Assembly: GCA_905250885.1 (NCBI GenBank)
Contig: CAJNOQ010001521.1
Location: 1 to 30,710 of the forward strand
Origin: Didymodactylos carnosus
Taxonomy: Eukaryota; Rotifera; Eurotatoria; Philodinida; Philodinidae
Direction of reading: 5' to 3'
DNA length: 30,710 nucleotides
The translations under genes and the position numbers were made by a program. The stretch's first letter is position 1. The number at the start of each line of letters is the position of its first letter. Below the pieces are notes generated by a model. It was given only the letters and a program-made list of their open reading frames with translations. It had not been told where the DNA came from and made no database searches. Of the stretch, positions 1-11,732 are shown piece by piece.

Positions 1-1890
1 AAAAATTGAAGAACAAATTTAGAGTTCTTGAGAGCTGAAGAACAGAATTTAAGTTCTCTATTTGGGATAAATGAAGAACAAAATTCCCGTTGACTTTTCA
101 GTTCTTTGAAAAACTGAAGAACACAGTATTTTAACAATGTAAGTTCGCAGCATCCTGTCATTTCCTGAGTCATTCTTGAACAGCTCGCTGATAAGGATAT
201 TTAGCTCTGAATCAATGAGGAAGCAAAAGAGAAGAAAAAGCTTTTTGTAAGGAATTTTCCAAGCTGATTGAAACTCTAACTCAGTCGATACTTGTGTTAA
301 AAGAAATTCTATGTCATCTTTAACTTTGTCTTCCCACCTCTTTCTTATGCCAGCGTTTCGAGGGCGTTTCTCTTGTGGAAAGTATGAAAATGTCATTTTC
401 TGCACAACTGATGGTTCGTTATTTCTGTTCATCATTCTGTTGGCATGCCCAAATCACCAAAGTCTGTTTCTACGTAAGATACTGTCAATTGGTGACTGTC
501 CCGTGATTTCTAAGATCTTTTCATTTGGCATTCTATCGCCTAAATTCACACCGATGACTGTTCGCAGGCATTTCATATAAAAGGTGTTTATTCTACGTTA
601 AATGTGCACTTGTGATAGACCACGTTTCACTTCCATACAATAAGACACGGAGAACACAGGCATGAAACACTTTTAGTCTCGACTTGATTGAAATGCTTTT
701 CCTGCTCCAAATCACATGTCTTAACATACTGAATGCCGTTGCAGCTTTACTCAGTCTTGTACTGATTTCACTATCTGATCTTTGGTCTCTTATTACGCTA
801 CATCCTAGGTAGATGAACGAGTCAACAGTTTTGATCTTCTGATTCTGAATTGTGATGTCAAATCCAGGGAAGACTACTTCTCTGTCTTTTAACAGCTTTC
901 TGTTATGATCTTCTTCGAACTGTTGTAAGGTCATAATACATGTTTTCCTGACACTCATTGTCAGCCTAAATTCTTAACTAACCTTTTCAAAAGTTCGTAT
1001 GAAAATCTCAAGATTGTCAGCTGTTTCACACATTGCCACTAGATCATCAGCATAGAGTAAAGCCAAAATATTGAAATTCTCATAATTTTCAAGTGCACCA
1101 TGATAAAAATCATTACTTCCATACGAAAACTGAACACCATCCACACCGGCTTCTTCTGCTACTTTTCTGATAATAAGTCAAATAGGATATTGAATAGGAT
1201 AGGAGATGGAATTTCAATTCAAAAGGTTAACAATTTTCTGTGACATACCATACTTTAAACAGACTTTCCACAGCAATTCTCGATTGACAGAATCATATGC
1301 TTTTGTGATATCAATAAAACACATAAACAATAGTTTATTGAGCTCTCTTCTCTTCTCCATCGTAGTTTTTAATGTGAATACGGTTCAAAATTAAACGAGA
1401 AAATATTTTGCTTGTTACGTTTAGCAACGAAATACCTCTGTAATTGTCACATAGTTGTTTTTCACCTTTCTTATACAGTCGAATAAGAAGGGCCAAGCTT
1501 CAGTCTTCCACCATTTCCTCATTCTTCCACACATCAGTGAAAATCTCAAACAGCCAGCGAATAACTGGCTCATCCCCAGCTTTGAGAATATCCGCTGTAA
1601 CTTCATCACTGCCAGGAGCTTTCCTTGATTTCATTTGCTTTACTGCTCTTCTAACTTCTTCTACAGTTGGATTAGCATTTTGTCTCTCTACCTCTTCTTT
1701 AGTCAATGTCTTTACTTGAATTTCATCAATCAATTATTGGTCTACCGTTGATGGTACATTGAGTAATTCACTCATTGATACTTTGCTCATGGTAACTTGT
1801 ACAAATTTCGGACCTTCAGAAAGAAGTCATTTCTTATCATCTCTGAGTTTGTACAGCCAGCCCTCTTGATAATTTGCAGTGCACGCACCG
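1..1890 (-). mobile_element. Decayed non-LTR retrotransposon (LINE), reverse transcriptase part
   Basis: Read on the minus strand, this is a broken reverse transcriptase. The order is correct for a LINE: the start of the RT domain (about 1733-1500, with KAPGSDEVTADILKAG), the LYKKGEKQLCDNYRGISLLN block (about 1480-1400, another frame), motif A with FIDITKAYDSV (about 1318-1284), the catalytic YADD (1043-1054), the post-RT thumb with YLGCSVI and LLYGSETW (958-593), then the C-terminal GHANRM and RKRWEDKVKDD stretch (580-300). Frames change several times and there is at least one in-frame stop (TGG TGA before FGHANRM), so it is not functional. No apurinic endonuclease domain is visible beyond about 1890, so the copy is 5' truncated, as is usual for LINEs. 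The 3' end may lie off the left edge. The block order resembles RTE/Jockey-like elements, but the clade is not settled. Confidence 0.88.
24..122. repeat. Short GTTCTT/AAGAAC hairpin repeats at the LINE 3' side
   Basis: AAGAAC occurs four times between positions 9 and 122. Two copies pair with an upstream GTTCTT to make small hairpins (24-29 with 38-43, and 101-106 with 117-122). They lie just past the LINE coding end and could belong to its 3' untranslated region. The stems are only 6 bp and the region is AT-rich, so this is a weak structural feature. Confidence 0.3.
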
Positions 1891-4800
1891 ATTGTGTACA
1901 TAATAGTACTCAATGATTCCAGTTCTTAAGATTGAAAGACGCAAACTTTGACAAAATTGTAACATAAATTGAAAAACCCCAAATCCAACTTTAATCAACA
2001 GATTGACGGATTTTGTTTCTACCCAATGATCGTGTTAATGATAAATAGATTCACGGAGGACTTCTGAATTTTATCGCTATAATAAATTAGTAGGACCGTT
2101 CAAATGGAATATAGATTTCAAGGTATCTGCAAAGAGTCCATCGGTAATTTACAGACTAAAATCTATTGTAATTGTAATACGAAAGTCGAGAGATGATTAA
2201 ATAAATGATTGAGACCAAAGACGGTGAAAATTTTGACAATAAATAAGCAAAGCTGACCAAGTAAAAAATCAAATTGTATAGATGAGCTATATTTTGGCAA
2301 AAAAACTATTGTCATCCTGATCTTAACTAGAAAAATGAAACTTATTGTGACATTGAACAAATATCGCATTATAGTTATATACTGTCTATACAGCCATAAA
2401 AAATATGTTTTAATAAATAAATCAAGATAAACAACGGAAATATGACAATACTCTTTCTATTGTAGTAAATTTCAATAAATATTTATCGTGATAAAATACA
2501 CCATTCTTGCGGTAAACTTTCTATGGCGATGAAACAGTGGCTGATCAAAATTCAAAAGGATATTCTAATATAAAATTGGTTAATCGAAAAAAAAATCAGC
2601 TCATGGATATCATTTAGATTTAGAGTTTCGTCACTTCTCTCTTGTTTTTTTTATCCAAAAAACGCAGCTGTGTCAACGTGAGCGTAAAATAGATTGGGAT
2701 ACAGCATTTAAGATAGATGTGGTGTATCTAAGGAAATTGAAAGTTTCATTATTGTTTATTTGTCATTCTAGATTAAGTTAAACATAAAACTTATAATGAT
2801 CTAAGCCACTGACGATAGACATAAAACTAGTGTAAAGCTTTTGAAGCATAAATAGAAAAAAAGAAAAAAAAAGAAAGAACTAAAAATAAATTTCATTTAC
2901 GCGTCGTGTCTTTAAGAGGACAAATATAGTGGATAAAATAGAATAACCAGAATGTATCAGTCCTCTTTTTTTTTTTTTAAGAAAAAAATGAAGAGAATAA
3001 GTAGTGAAGATAGATTTGTTTAGAACCAACCATGTTCACCGGTTGTAATTTTTTTTCTTCTCTTTACTATAGAAAGAGCAAATTTGTTTTATGAAATAAT
3101 GACAAGACTTGTAATCTAATTTATCAGAGCATTTCTGAACTTGTTAATTTATTCGACGAAGACGAAGAATTTCTGTTACTTTTTCTGTTCTGTGTTGATA
3201 TGCATCATCGATCGTTGTCAGTTGCTGAGATTCAGTAACAGTATTCCTGAAAGAAATAGAATTACATTGAGTTCTTCTGAGGATATTCATAATTATTGGC
3301 TTAGAGAAGTTTTTCAACTGATCATATCAGGATTAAAAGATTAGATTCTGTATAATGTCCTAAATTCAATTTTACAATGATTATTTTGCTAAAGAAATAT
3401 AACACCTTTTCTCTTTTTACATAAGATTTCCGGTAGCAATTGAGCTGTAAAGTGCGATAATAAAATGATCTTTTAATTTCATAAGATTACAAGAGAGTAG
3501 ATTACAACAATGATATGACTTTACATCGTTTCTTAAGATCATGTAGCTTTATCTGATGTGAGATCTTTTCTAGAATCAGTTATAGTTAATTATTTTCTAT
3601 AATGTGAATAGAAGATGTGAACCAATCTTGTGCCATATGACGCTTTAGAGAACTAAAATGTAGCTAATATTAATCAATATACTGTGTATACTATTCTATG
3701 TTAGTATTTGATTGTCTAATTAAAGCCATTGTGATGAATGATTATTTTTTAAAATAAAAGCGCGTTCTACAAAATTTAACTGTTTGTATTGTTCAACATT
3801 GACAACAACTAATTTATATATTCTATGAAACCAAATTTTCTTCAATAAAAAATGCATAATCTTTTTTTTTTTACAGTTCTAAACGTTCTGTTCTGACTCT
3901 ATGGAATTAGATTTTGCTTATCAAGTATAAGTAAAAACAAATATTAACGATTTTTATTTGATTTTTTGTTTGTTTTGTTTGTTTTTATGAAGAAAAATCA
4001 AAAAAAAGTAATTTTTATTTCTTTCGAAAGTTAAATAAACACTTCACTTTTTAGTTAACAAACGATACATCTAAGAAGGAATTGTGAATAAAAGTGCATT
4101 TGTGCATGTTTGTGTCTACGTATTAGCATAGCTTGTGCAAATTTGTATTATAGGTGAATGGAAAATAAAAATACATGAGAAGAATATCATCAAAGAAGAA
4201 GAATAACAAACAAACATCATCATTAGTACATTGATTATGAAATACAGCAATATTATTATTATTTAGCATTTGACAATAGTAGAAATCAAATTTTACAAAC
4301 AAAAATAGTTCAGTTATATTCACACATAAAAAAACTGCGAATATTTAAAAACTATAGTTCAATGTGAAAATAGCTCATATTCATACAAGTGATATAAAAT
4401 AAGCATTAGCAAACAAAAGCAACTATATTAAGAGAGAGCAACTATAAATGTTTGAGAAAACAGTTTTGGCAGCACATAAATAGCTATACCACAGTTGAAC
4501 ATACACGCTGTTTCATCAGCTATTGAATCAGATTAAGAATTTAAGAGATTAACCATTAGACTACTATAGCGGGATAGAAAAGAACGTTTCGAATCTCGAA
4601 CAACTACAATCTGAATCAATTTCAATGTTTCAGAGCATATTAGATTTTCGAGTTTTTGTTAATAAAATCTAAAAATCGAATTCATCATAACACTTTGTAA
4701 CTATGTTAAGAGGAAATAGTGCGGCGAGAAATAAGACAGAGTTTCTATGATAGTCCGTGTGTATCAAAACATCATGTAGGAAACCTATCTAGAAGCCTTT

Positions 4801-4911
4801 TAAGCGCGCTTGTAAGTAACATACAATCTACCCTAAACGTTTCTCGAATCACTTAAAAATTTTTTTGTCAAAAAGGATAAATAAAGGTTATGTTTTTAGG
4901 CATAATTAAGC
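1891..4911. other. Gene-poor AT-rich spacer
   Basis: About 3 kb between the LINE remnant and the small heat shock protein gene. The short open frames here (about 60-68 codons) have no recognisable motifs and a composition like the surrounding A/T-rich DNA. I see no tRNA, no transposon ends and no convincing exon. The part nearest 4911 probably contains the 3' untranslated region of the small heat shock protein gene, but no AATAAA in the minus-strand sense is close by. Confidence 0.6.
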
Positions 4912-5799
4912 TTACCATGTTGTTTTGTCTAGTCGACGTTTTTCTTGATCTTGTTGTAGATAAGGTGCCTCAATAATTAATTGTCCATCAATATAATTTG
5001 ATATTAAATTTTCAATATCGGTTTGTGGTGGTAAATGTGTCGATTGATAGAATGATGCAGACGATTTTCGTGTATCTGTTTCCATTTTTCGTTCAGCTTT
5101 GACAATTAAATCAAGATCTTTAACTGATACTTTAATATCTTCTGCTGAATAATCACTTAAATCTAAATTCATAATTATTTTTTTTTCATCTGTATCTGTG
5201 GATGTTGAAACAATTTGAGGTCTAAATGCACTTCGATGAAATAAATCAAAATCAAACGGTTTTGTTGAAGTTGATGATAGTAATGGAGTTGGCTCATATT
5301 GACTTGTTGTGAGATTTTTCGATGTTGTTGATGTATCATTTGTACCAATACCACTTGTATTACTGTTTAAAGTTAAATTCAGATCGTTATTTGTGCGATA
5401 TGTGCTGGACAAAAATCCACCCATTGAATATTGATCACCACTACCACGAGGTATAGATGATAAATAAGATGGACTCATAAATGAGTCCTGTTGTTTAAAA
5501 TGCGATAGTTCTATTGTTAATTCTTGCATGTTTTTATTGTACGAATATTGATAATTATTGATATCAACATGTTTTGGAATAACAAATATTTTATGTAATT
5601 CACGTCTTATATAGCCTCCAAGTTGATCTTCTTCATGATGTTTAGCATCAATAATTAAATGTGCAATTGCTTGACGTTTTGTTAAAATAAATTCATTCGC
5701 ATTGAATTCATCCGTTTTTAATTTTATAATATATTTATTATTTTGATCGGATATTTTATGATCGAAAGAGCTAGAAGATGGTATAAAATATGACGACAT
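4912..5799 (-). CDS. Small heat shock protein with two alpha-crystallin domains
   Basis: A single open frame of 295 codons. Two alpha-crystallin domains are visible. The first, about residues 20-100, has the beta-strand pattern and the conserved GGYIRRELHKIFVIPKHVDI segment at 61-80. The second, about residues 203-282, has DLSDYSAEDIKVSVKDLDLI, LPPQTDIENLIS and a DGQLIIEAP segment equivalent to the family's DGxLxIxxP. A Ser/Thr/Asn-rich linker (about 101-200) joins them. Small heat shock proteins are ATP-independent cytosolic chaperones that hold unfolding clients. Most have one such domain; two in tandem are known mainly from flatworms. The ATG at 5799 was chosen because it begins the frame, and a splice-acceptor-like AACAG ends 10 bases upstream of it. 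The stop codon overlaps a perfect donor (TG|GTAAGC), so a spliced form with another C terminus is possible. Intact and probably functional. Confidence 0.86.
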   Translation of the reverse strand: MSSYFIPSSSSFDHKISDQNNKYIIKLKTDEFNANEFILTKRQAIAHLIIDAKHHEEDQLGGYIRRELHKIFVIPKHVDINNYQYSYNKNMQELTIELSHFKQQDSFMSPSYLSSIPRGSGDQYSMGGFLSSTYRTNNDLNLTLNSNTSGIGTNDTSTTSKNLTTSQYEPTPLLSSTSTKPFDFDLFHRSAFRPQIVSTSTDTDEKKIIMNLDLSDYSAEDIKVSVKDLDLIVKAERKMETDTRKSSASFYQSTHLPPQTDIENLISNYIDGQLIIEAPYLQQDQEKRRLDKTTW

Positions 5800-5809
5800 A
5801 CTATTATTG

Positions 5810-5814
5810 CTGTT
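5810..5814 (-). promoter_or_regulatory. Splice acceptor just upstream of small heat shock protein ATG
   Basis: On the minus strand TTATAACAG precedes the ATG by 10 bases. It could be the 3' end of a 5'-leader intron or a spliced-leader trans-splice site. The pyrimidine tract is poor, so support is modest and comes mainly from the same arrangement at the other two host genes. Confidence 0.35.
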
Positions 5815-8555
5815 ATAATACGATTAAATTAGATCATTATTTCCTAATGATAATAATATTATTCGTCTCGTTTGATATTAAATTAATATCATTTAAAATT
5901 TGTTTTTCATTATCATTTTTATCAATATCTTCTTTTTGATTTATTTTTCTACTAATTTGTGCTTTCGTTGATGAGACTACGTTGAAAATATAAAGTGATT
6001 GTTTTTTAGATTTTGACTGTTATTTATTTTGTGTTGATGATGGTGGTTATTATTTCAATTGTCGTTGTTATTTGTGGCAGGAAAAGCATTTGAAGGTTCT
6101 TGTTGTTGAAATATGAATAGTAGTATCAGAATAAGAAGAAAGAGTGAAACAAGGAGGAGAAAAGAATAATGAAGAAAGAGAGAAATGAGAAGAATGTTGT
6201 TATTGTCGTGGTTTGCCGTTTGATTCTTTTTCTTCTGCTTTTTATTGAGGTTTCATTTGAATTCTTCTCTGATAATAGTAATGTTGTTGAAAAACGTAAA
6301 TTTAAATTGAAATAATATATTTTTTATTGATAATCGTTTGAGAAATATTCGAATAATTTGACATTTTTATTTCGTTATTATTTTATTTGAATTATAAACT
6401 ATTAATTCATCATTGTTAAAGGTACTAGTTGAGTTTGACATTTAAATATGATAAAATTAAAATAATCATTACTGTCAACCAATTCAAGTAATAATCAGAA
6501 AAAAGAAATAACAATGTCATAGTATTACGTAATTTATTCTTTTGTTAGAATTTCGAGAAGTTATTCTGCGATATATCTCGGTATCTCAATCTTATTGTTC
6601 TATTTTACTCTTCTCAACAGATGAACAACAGTTTATTAGAAGTATTATAGAAAGAAATATCTTTTCACCGTATCATTCTTAATCATCTAAATTACTCATT
6701 TTCATAGTATAGTATTAAGTCAAATGAAAATATGCAATATACAGACGGCACAATATATAATATCTATTATTTCTAATATTCGTTCCAATAGGTCACATTT
6801 TTTTCTATTTTGTACAGAGCAAACATCCCATTATTTGACTAAAAAAAGAATTCTTCTTTCATTACATTCTTCTTCTATAATTGATTATTTTCGGTCTAAT
6901 TCTGCTACACTTACCTATGCGCAAAATAAGTTTGTTCTTTAAAAGTTCATTTGTTTCCCCTACAACTGGCATTAGTAGTTCATATTACGCTTGAGAGTAT
7001 TTTAGGTTATTTTGTCTTATTATTTCTACTACTAGGTAAAGAGTGAGAGAGAAAAGATAGAAAGGTTAATTATATTGCATTTGATAAGAAGAGAAAAAAA
7101 TAAACATTCCCTCCAGAAGAGACAAACGAACTCTGTCTGCCTTCAATAGCTACTGTAGTACTTTAATACTATCCACACGATGAAGTAAATCTCTTCAACA
7201 GTGCAAAATATTTCTAAAGATACTAAAATCTTTTTAAAATTTCTCTTCAACTTAGGTTTAACATGACCATAATAGTTTATATGATGTTTTCAATGTTTTT
7301 TTTCGGTATCATATTATCCTCACTAACATCGAAAATACGAGACACAGATTAAAATCTCAAATAATTATCTCAAAAATAAAATAGTTAAATTAAAGAATGA
7401 AAAAAATAGAATCTGTGTTTTTGTTTTGAGAAATTTATTTCTCCTGTACTATATTCAGAGACAAATTGATGATTTTCTCTTCATCATATAATGAGAAGAA
7501 CAATGTCGGTGTGGTTTTCTTCTTATCTATTTTTAGTTTAATATTTATTTATAATCAGAACAACCACAAAATAAATGTAAAGTCATAATTGTGTTGACTA
7601 GTAAAGCATACAGATGAAATAACTAAAGAAGAAAAAACAATATGTTCATGAATAGAATATGAATGAACGAAGAACTATTATGGTCACTTGAGGATAGGGA
7701 AAAAAAACGAAGAATTATTACTATTTTAATGATGTTCCCAAAAAAATTCATTCACAACACTCGCTTCATATTTTCTGATTTTCTTTCCATATTTATTATT
7801 ACATCAGCGAGACTATATATATATATATGTATTCAAATGTTGATTGTTAAATAGAAAAAAATATATATATATTTCAAATGTTTACCAAAAGGAAGCCACA
7901 TGTATAACTTAGAGAGAGAGAGAGAGAGAGAGTAAAAAATGAAAGATGGTAAAAGTTAAAAGAGAAAAGAATAAAAGTAAATTAAAACCGGATGGATGAA
8001 TCTATTAGAACTTCAGTAGAGGAAACAGAACGGGAAAAACAACCGAGAGGAACTAATTAAAATATTGTTATCAAGAATAACTTCAAAGATTATAAAAGTG
8101 CCATTTACAAAACTTATGATTGTACACCCGTTTACTGAAAGAATAATTTTATGGTTGCTTAAATGTATATACAATGAGTTCCTGCATTTTTTTTTTTCAA
8201 TAGCCTATATATGTCATTTTAACAAAACAAAAATGTTTAACAAAGCCATGTGTGAACGACTAACAGTTTAATCATAAAACGTTTAATATATTCTTGAATA
8301 ATTGATTGATTTTTCAAAGACTGATTAAAATTTCAATTAAATATTACTGATAAACTTATATTACTTTTACTGTGGATATTTCACATTTTTACATATAATT
8401 GACAATGATTTATATATCTGAAATCTTTGAGTAGAATTGTTAAGTTTGTCTTTTGTGAAAGATCGTATCACAAAGTGAGACATGTATTCTCTCATATGAT
8501 AAGTGGTTAATAACCATATGTTGGAATGATCGATATATCGTAAGAATTTTATTAT
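5815..8555. other. Intergenic region upstream of the small heat shock protein gene
   Basis: No host gene recognised. Minus-strand open stretches at about 6016-5842 and 6260-6060 have no start codon and no family resemblance; they look like by-products of A- and pyrimidine-rich DNA. No canonical three-unit heat shock element was found; the nearest approach is TTCGAGAA at 6552-6559. Microsatellites occur at 7816-7828 (TA), 7859-7872 (TA) and 7911-7932 (GA). Confidence 0.5.
7911..7932. repeat. GA microsatellite
   Basis: About eleven consecutive AG/GA dinucleotides in an AT-rich spacer. A simple repeat with no evident gene association. Confidence 0.8.
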
Positions 8556-8719
8556 TGATCATCGAACTTCACGGCTTAGATGTATTTCGAAAACTGTCTA
8601 TAAAATCGCACACACTTTATCAGCTTGTAATGGAAACTACATATATAAGAATAGTTGCTGATCTATTCAAACTACAGACAGTTTCCGAAATTCATCTAAG
8701 TCGTAAAGTCTGATGATCA
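8556..8719. repeat. Imperfect inverted repeat, arms about 44 bp
   Basis: The left arm (8556-8599) begins TGATCATC and ends AAACTGTCT. The right arm (8676-8719), reverse-complemented, gives the same order: TGATCATC, CTTAGATG, ATTTCG, AAACTGTCT, with roughly one mismatch per seven bases. Weaker similarity continues outward on both sides (AATTT and GTTGG blocks), so the structure may be longer. It looks like a small foldback or MITE-type element, but no target duplication was found. Confidence 0.55.
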
Positions 8720-9660
8720 GCAAGGAAATTCTCATGACCCAACAACCAAAGACGTTTGAAAGCTTGGACAATTTCTTAAATGTTGTCGTAGCTGTACGTG
8801 CCACAAATGGTGAGAAATTTTGATTATAATGCATTAAATAAAATATTAAACATTGTCGAAAAGTTTTTAGATATTGTAACATCAACAATCACCACATAAT
8901 ATATACATGTATATATAGCTCGTTCACATATATCTTTTTCTGTACTCTCTGTCCTTGTTCGTGACTCTCATGCATATGATGAGTCACGGTCACTTCAACG
9001 ATGTGCCCTTTCTCCACAATTTTTGGATTTTCATTCCCAACAAATATGTTCTAATAATGGTGATTATCAAGGTGATGATTTAATTCACAACGACAATAAT
9101 TGGCAAACATAGTTAAATAATAAAAGAAAGAATAAATAAAAGACGAGTTTTTAACCAATAACAATAACACTGAACATTTATAACTTAAAGGGAAATTATT
9201 CAACTACTCAAAAATGCTGCAAAGTAATTTAAATCAAGCAGTATGGTCCACTTCTCATTAGTTTCACAGGCGAACGCTCTCCAATGAACGCGATTCGACA
9301 AAAATTAATTGAGTTAAAAGTTCAACAGAAGTGTGATACTACATGTCGTTTTAATAACAAGAAAGAATTACTTATCTTTCCAGTCGACCAAAACTTTCGT
9401 CTGAAAATGACAACATTTCAGCAACTCTCCTGTGTCCTTCTAAGTCCAGTTGGACTAAACTACAGCGTGTCCAAAATACGACGCTCAAAATCTATTATGG
9501 TTTACCTACTTGATACCCTATTATCGAACTACACACCCTCACTACATGTGAAATATTAAAAATCTATATCTTAAAACTTGCCTCATCTTTCATCAACTAT
9601 GCTGTCATATCTAATAAACTTATTATTTTTATTATAAACTTCTATCTCATCACACACGAA
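8720..9660. other. Spacer without recognised genes
   Basis: The open frame at 9284-9559 on the plus strand (91 codons) has no recognisable motif or neighbouring exon. No RNA genes were seen. Confidence 0.45.
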
Positions 9661-9932
9661 CGCAAACGCGAAATGTTTCCTTTATTTTCTCAGCTAAATC
9701 CGGTTAAAACAATTGTATGTAAAATATTAGGGTTTGTAAATATAGTTGCGAGTTGTCCGCTTTCATCTACAGAAGCAGGGAAGACTGAATTGTATTCTCC
9801 GTTTAACGCCAACTCAAATTTAATCAAAATCTTTTTTTCTAAGCAGATTTTATACTTTTTTCTTCATACATTGTAGTGCAAGGGAGTATCAGTCTCGAAC
9901 ATTTTTTTTCACAATAAATCATCATCATCAAT
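9661..9932 (+). mobile_element. Possible 3' tail of a non-LTR retroelement
   Basis: A short open stretch (9673-9876) is followed by a T-run, then an AATAAA overlapping a run of ATC trinucleotides (about 9912-9930). A short microsatellite right after a polyadenylation-like signal is a typical end for many LINEs and for the SINEs they mobilise. No reverse transcriptase motif remains, so this rests only on the tail architecture. Confidence 0.28.
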
Positions 9933-10509
9933 AATCCAATTGATCCATTTATAAGCGCCATCAAAAGATAAGAATAAAATTAAGATGAGTAAATTTGGTG
10001 GTTAATTTGTAACACTTATTGATAATAGATTAACTGAGAAATCGTACGCTTACATTCAACAATGTGGTCGTTGACGTTGATGCTAGAAATATATATGAGA
10101 ATCGAAAGAATTAGCTTTACATAAAATTATAATAGTATCACCATGGTATTTTTTATACAAAATATTACAACATAACTCGATATAATGGACCCGAAAGAAT
10201 TATAGTACATTATCTCGAGGAAAAACATAAACGATTAAATAAATTTTGTATTACAATCGCTTTTTCGTTACAGAAAAGACTTGAACCGGCCCTTACTACG
10301 CGCGCAGTCCTCAATACTGACTTTCCATAACTTTCTCCACATAGTTGAGAATATATACGTCAGATATTACTGAAATAATTCGATGATTCGATCTTCAGTA
10401 GCTCATCTTCTTACTAGTCGTCATCCTGACGCTTAACTAGAGAAAAGACAAATTCATTGTCACAATTTCTCTGTGAGTTAAGCGAGTTTAGTGTGGTTAA
10501 AGACTTTAC
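9933..10509. other. Spacer without recognised genes
   Basis: AT-rich sequence between the possible retroelement tail and the 33-bp hairpin. No open frame of note and no RNA gene seen. Confidence 0.45.
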
Positions 10510-10581
10510 TATTTTAAACTCGACTTGTTTGAACTAAATAAAATTTTATTTATTTAGTTCAGACAAGTCGAGTTTAAAATA
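10510..10581. repeat. Near-perfect 33-bp hairpin
   Basis: Arms 10510-10542 and 10549-10581 pair over 33 bp with a single mismatch, separated by a 6-base loop (ATTTTA). Each arm contains TTTAAACTCGACTTG. A stem this long with a tiny loop could come from a foldback transposon remnant or serve as a transcribed hairpin. No flanking target duplication is evident. Confidence 0.75.
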
Positions 10582-11120
10582 ATCATAAACAATTAAGTGT
10601 TAAATATCAAAAATAAATTAAAATGGAGATTAATAAAGAATTTAGAGATTTGAAATGTCTTACTTGATTTTCACCTTCGGAAAACTGTCCGCCGATTTTC
10701 TGAAAAAGATTGTCTGCTAAAAAAATCTTCCCAACCCCACCAAAAGCAAACGAAGATCTCGATTACAATAGGTCATTAATACAATTGTCTTTAACAGAAT
10801 TTTTTTCGACATCTCATTAGAAGAGACAAAAAGCTAGCTTTGTCCCTCTCCACTTTGTTTATTCTGTATTTTATTCTAAGTAAGATACAAAGGTTAAATA
10901 TTTTTGTGTTTTAGGTAAAGAAAAAGTAAAAGTGATGAAGATAGAGCAACAGCATCAGACACCAGAGAAGATAGTTTAGTTTAGAGTAACAGAATGTACC
11001 ACTTAGAAAGAAAGATGAGCAATAACGTGGCCAGGATTTCGCTAGAGAAGGTGCAGATTTCTTTCTAGACCCATCTTGACTTTTTTTAATAGCTATTTTT
11101 ACTCATTACTCTATAAAAAA
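10582..11120. other. Spacer between two hairpin elements
   Basis: AT-rich DNA without a recognisable gene. GA-rich tracts occur near 10910-11010. Nothing else is supported. Confidence 0.45.
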
Positions 11121-11314
11121 TTGTGTCGCATTATGTGTGAATGTGTCGCAAACAGCTCTTCATGTCGCAAAAACAATAATGTGTTGCAGAGTCTAGCGGA
11201 AAAATGTGTCGCAAAACTTTCCCGACACATTTTTCCGCTAGACTCTACGACACTTTATTTTTTTTTGCGACATGAAGAGCTGTTTGCGATACATTCACAC
11301 ATAATGCGACACAA
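11121..11314. mobile_element. 194-bp foldback element with periodic TGTCGCA motifs
   Basis: The left arm (11121-11211) and right arm (11223-11314) are near-perfect reverse complements of about 91 bp with an 11-base loop. Within the left arm TGTCGCA or TGTTGCA begins at 11124, 11144, 11163, 11182 and 11207, a spacing of about 19-20 bases, and the right arm mirrors most of these. Arms that extend to the very ends with almost no loop are typical of foldback MITEs, and repeated subterminal motifs usually mark transposase binding sites. No clear target-site duplication is seen at the edges. A 93-codon open frame across it is a by-product of the repeat. Confidence 0.65.
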
Positions 11315-11343
11315 GCCGAAAAAATGTACCACTAAATCGGCAA

Positions 11344-11379
11344 AACAAAAAGAATAGAGAAAGAAATATTCTTTTTGTT
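11344..11379. repeat. 13-bp stem hairpin
   Basis: AACAAAAAGAATA (11344-11356) pairs exactly with TATTCTTTTTGTT (11367-11379) across a 10-base loop. It lies 30 bases past the 194-bp foldback. The T-rich 3' arm resembles a terminator-like hairpin, but that has no established role in this kind of genome. Confidence 0.45.
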
Positions 11380-11732
11380 ATTGCTATTGAGTCGCTCATG
11401 TAAACTTAATTCTTCTTTTCATCTTTTTCTATCGGAGATAGTATGTGAAAAAATTTAAGGGGAGAAGCATGCTCCGGTTGTCTCTCCACTACATGTTGAA
11501 GGTAAGGTCCATTATTTACAACATTACGTTAAATACGTTGACCTAGCATCATTGTAAAATTTGAACCTCACAGATTACTTCAGCGCTTGGAAAACTTAAT
11601 AGTAGATGTAGGTTGAATGTGTTAAAAGTATGATTTATAGGTAATACACGTGTGAAATAATCCTTACACGTGATGATGTTCATTAGATTTTCGATGAACA
11701 TCGAATGAATTATGCCTATTGAGTCTTTCATA
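11380..11732. other. Spacer before the transposon-like locus
   Basis: No gene recognised. A minus-strand open frame at 11549-11731 (60 codons) has no motif. The segment ends where the left terminal repeat of the next element begins. Confidence 0.4.

Noticed and set aside
6060-6260. Leu-rich minus-strand stretch resembling a membrane segment
   Set aside because: It comes from a pyrimidine-rich tract, has no start codon and no neighbouring exon.
6552-6559. TTCGAGAA as a heat shock element for the small heat shock protein
   Set aside because: Only two of the three alternating units are present and it is about 750 bases from the start codon.
11076-11357. 93-codon plus-strand open frame
   Set aside because: It simply reads through the 194-bp hairpin and has no protein-like pattern.
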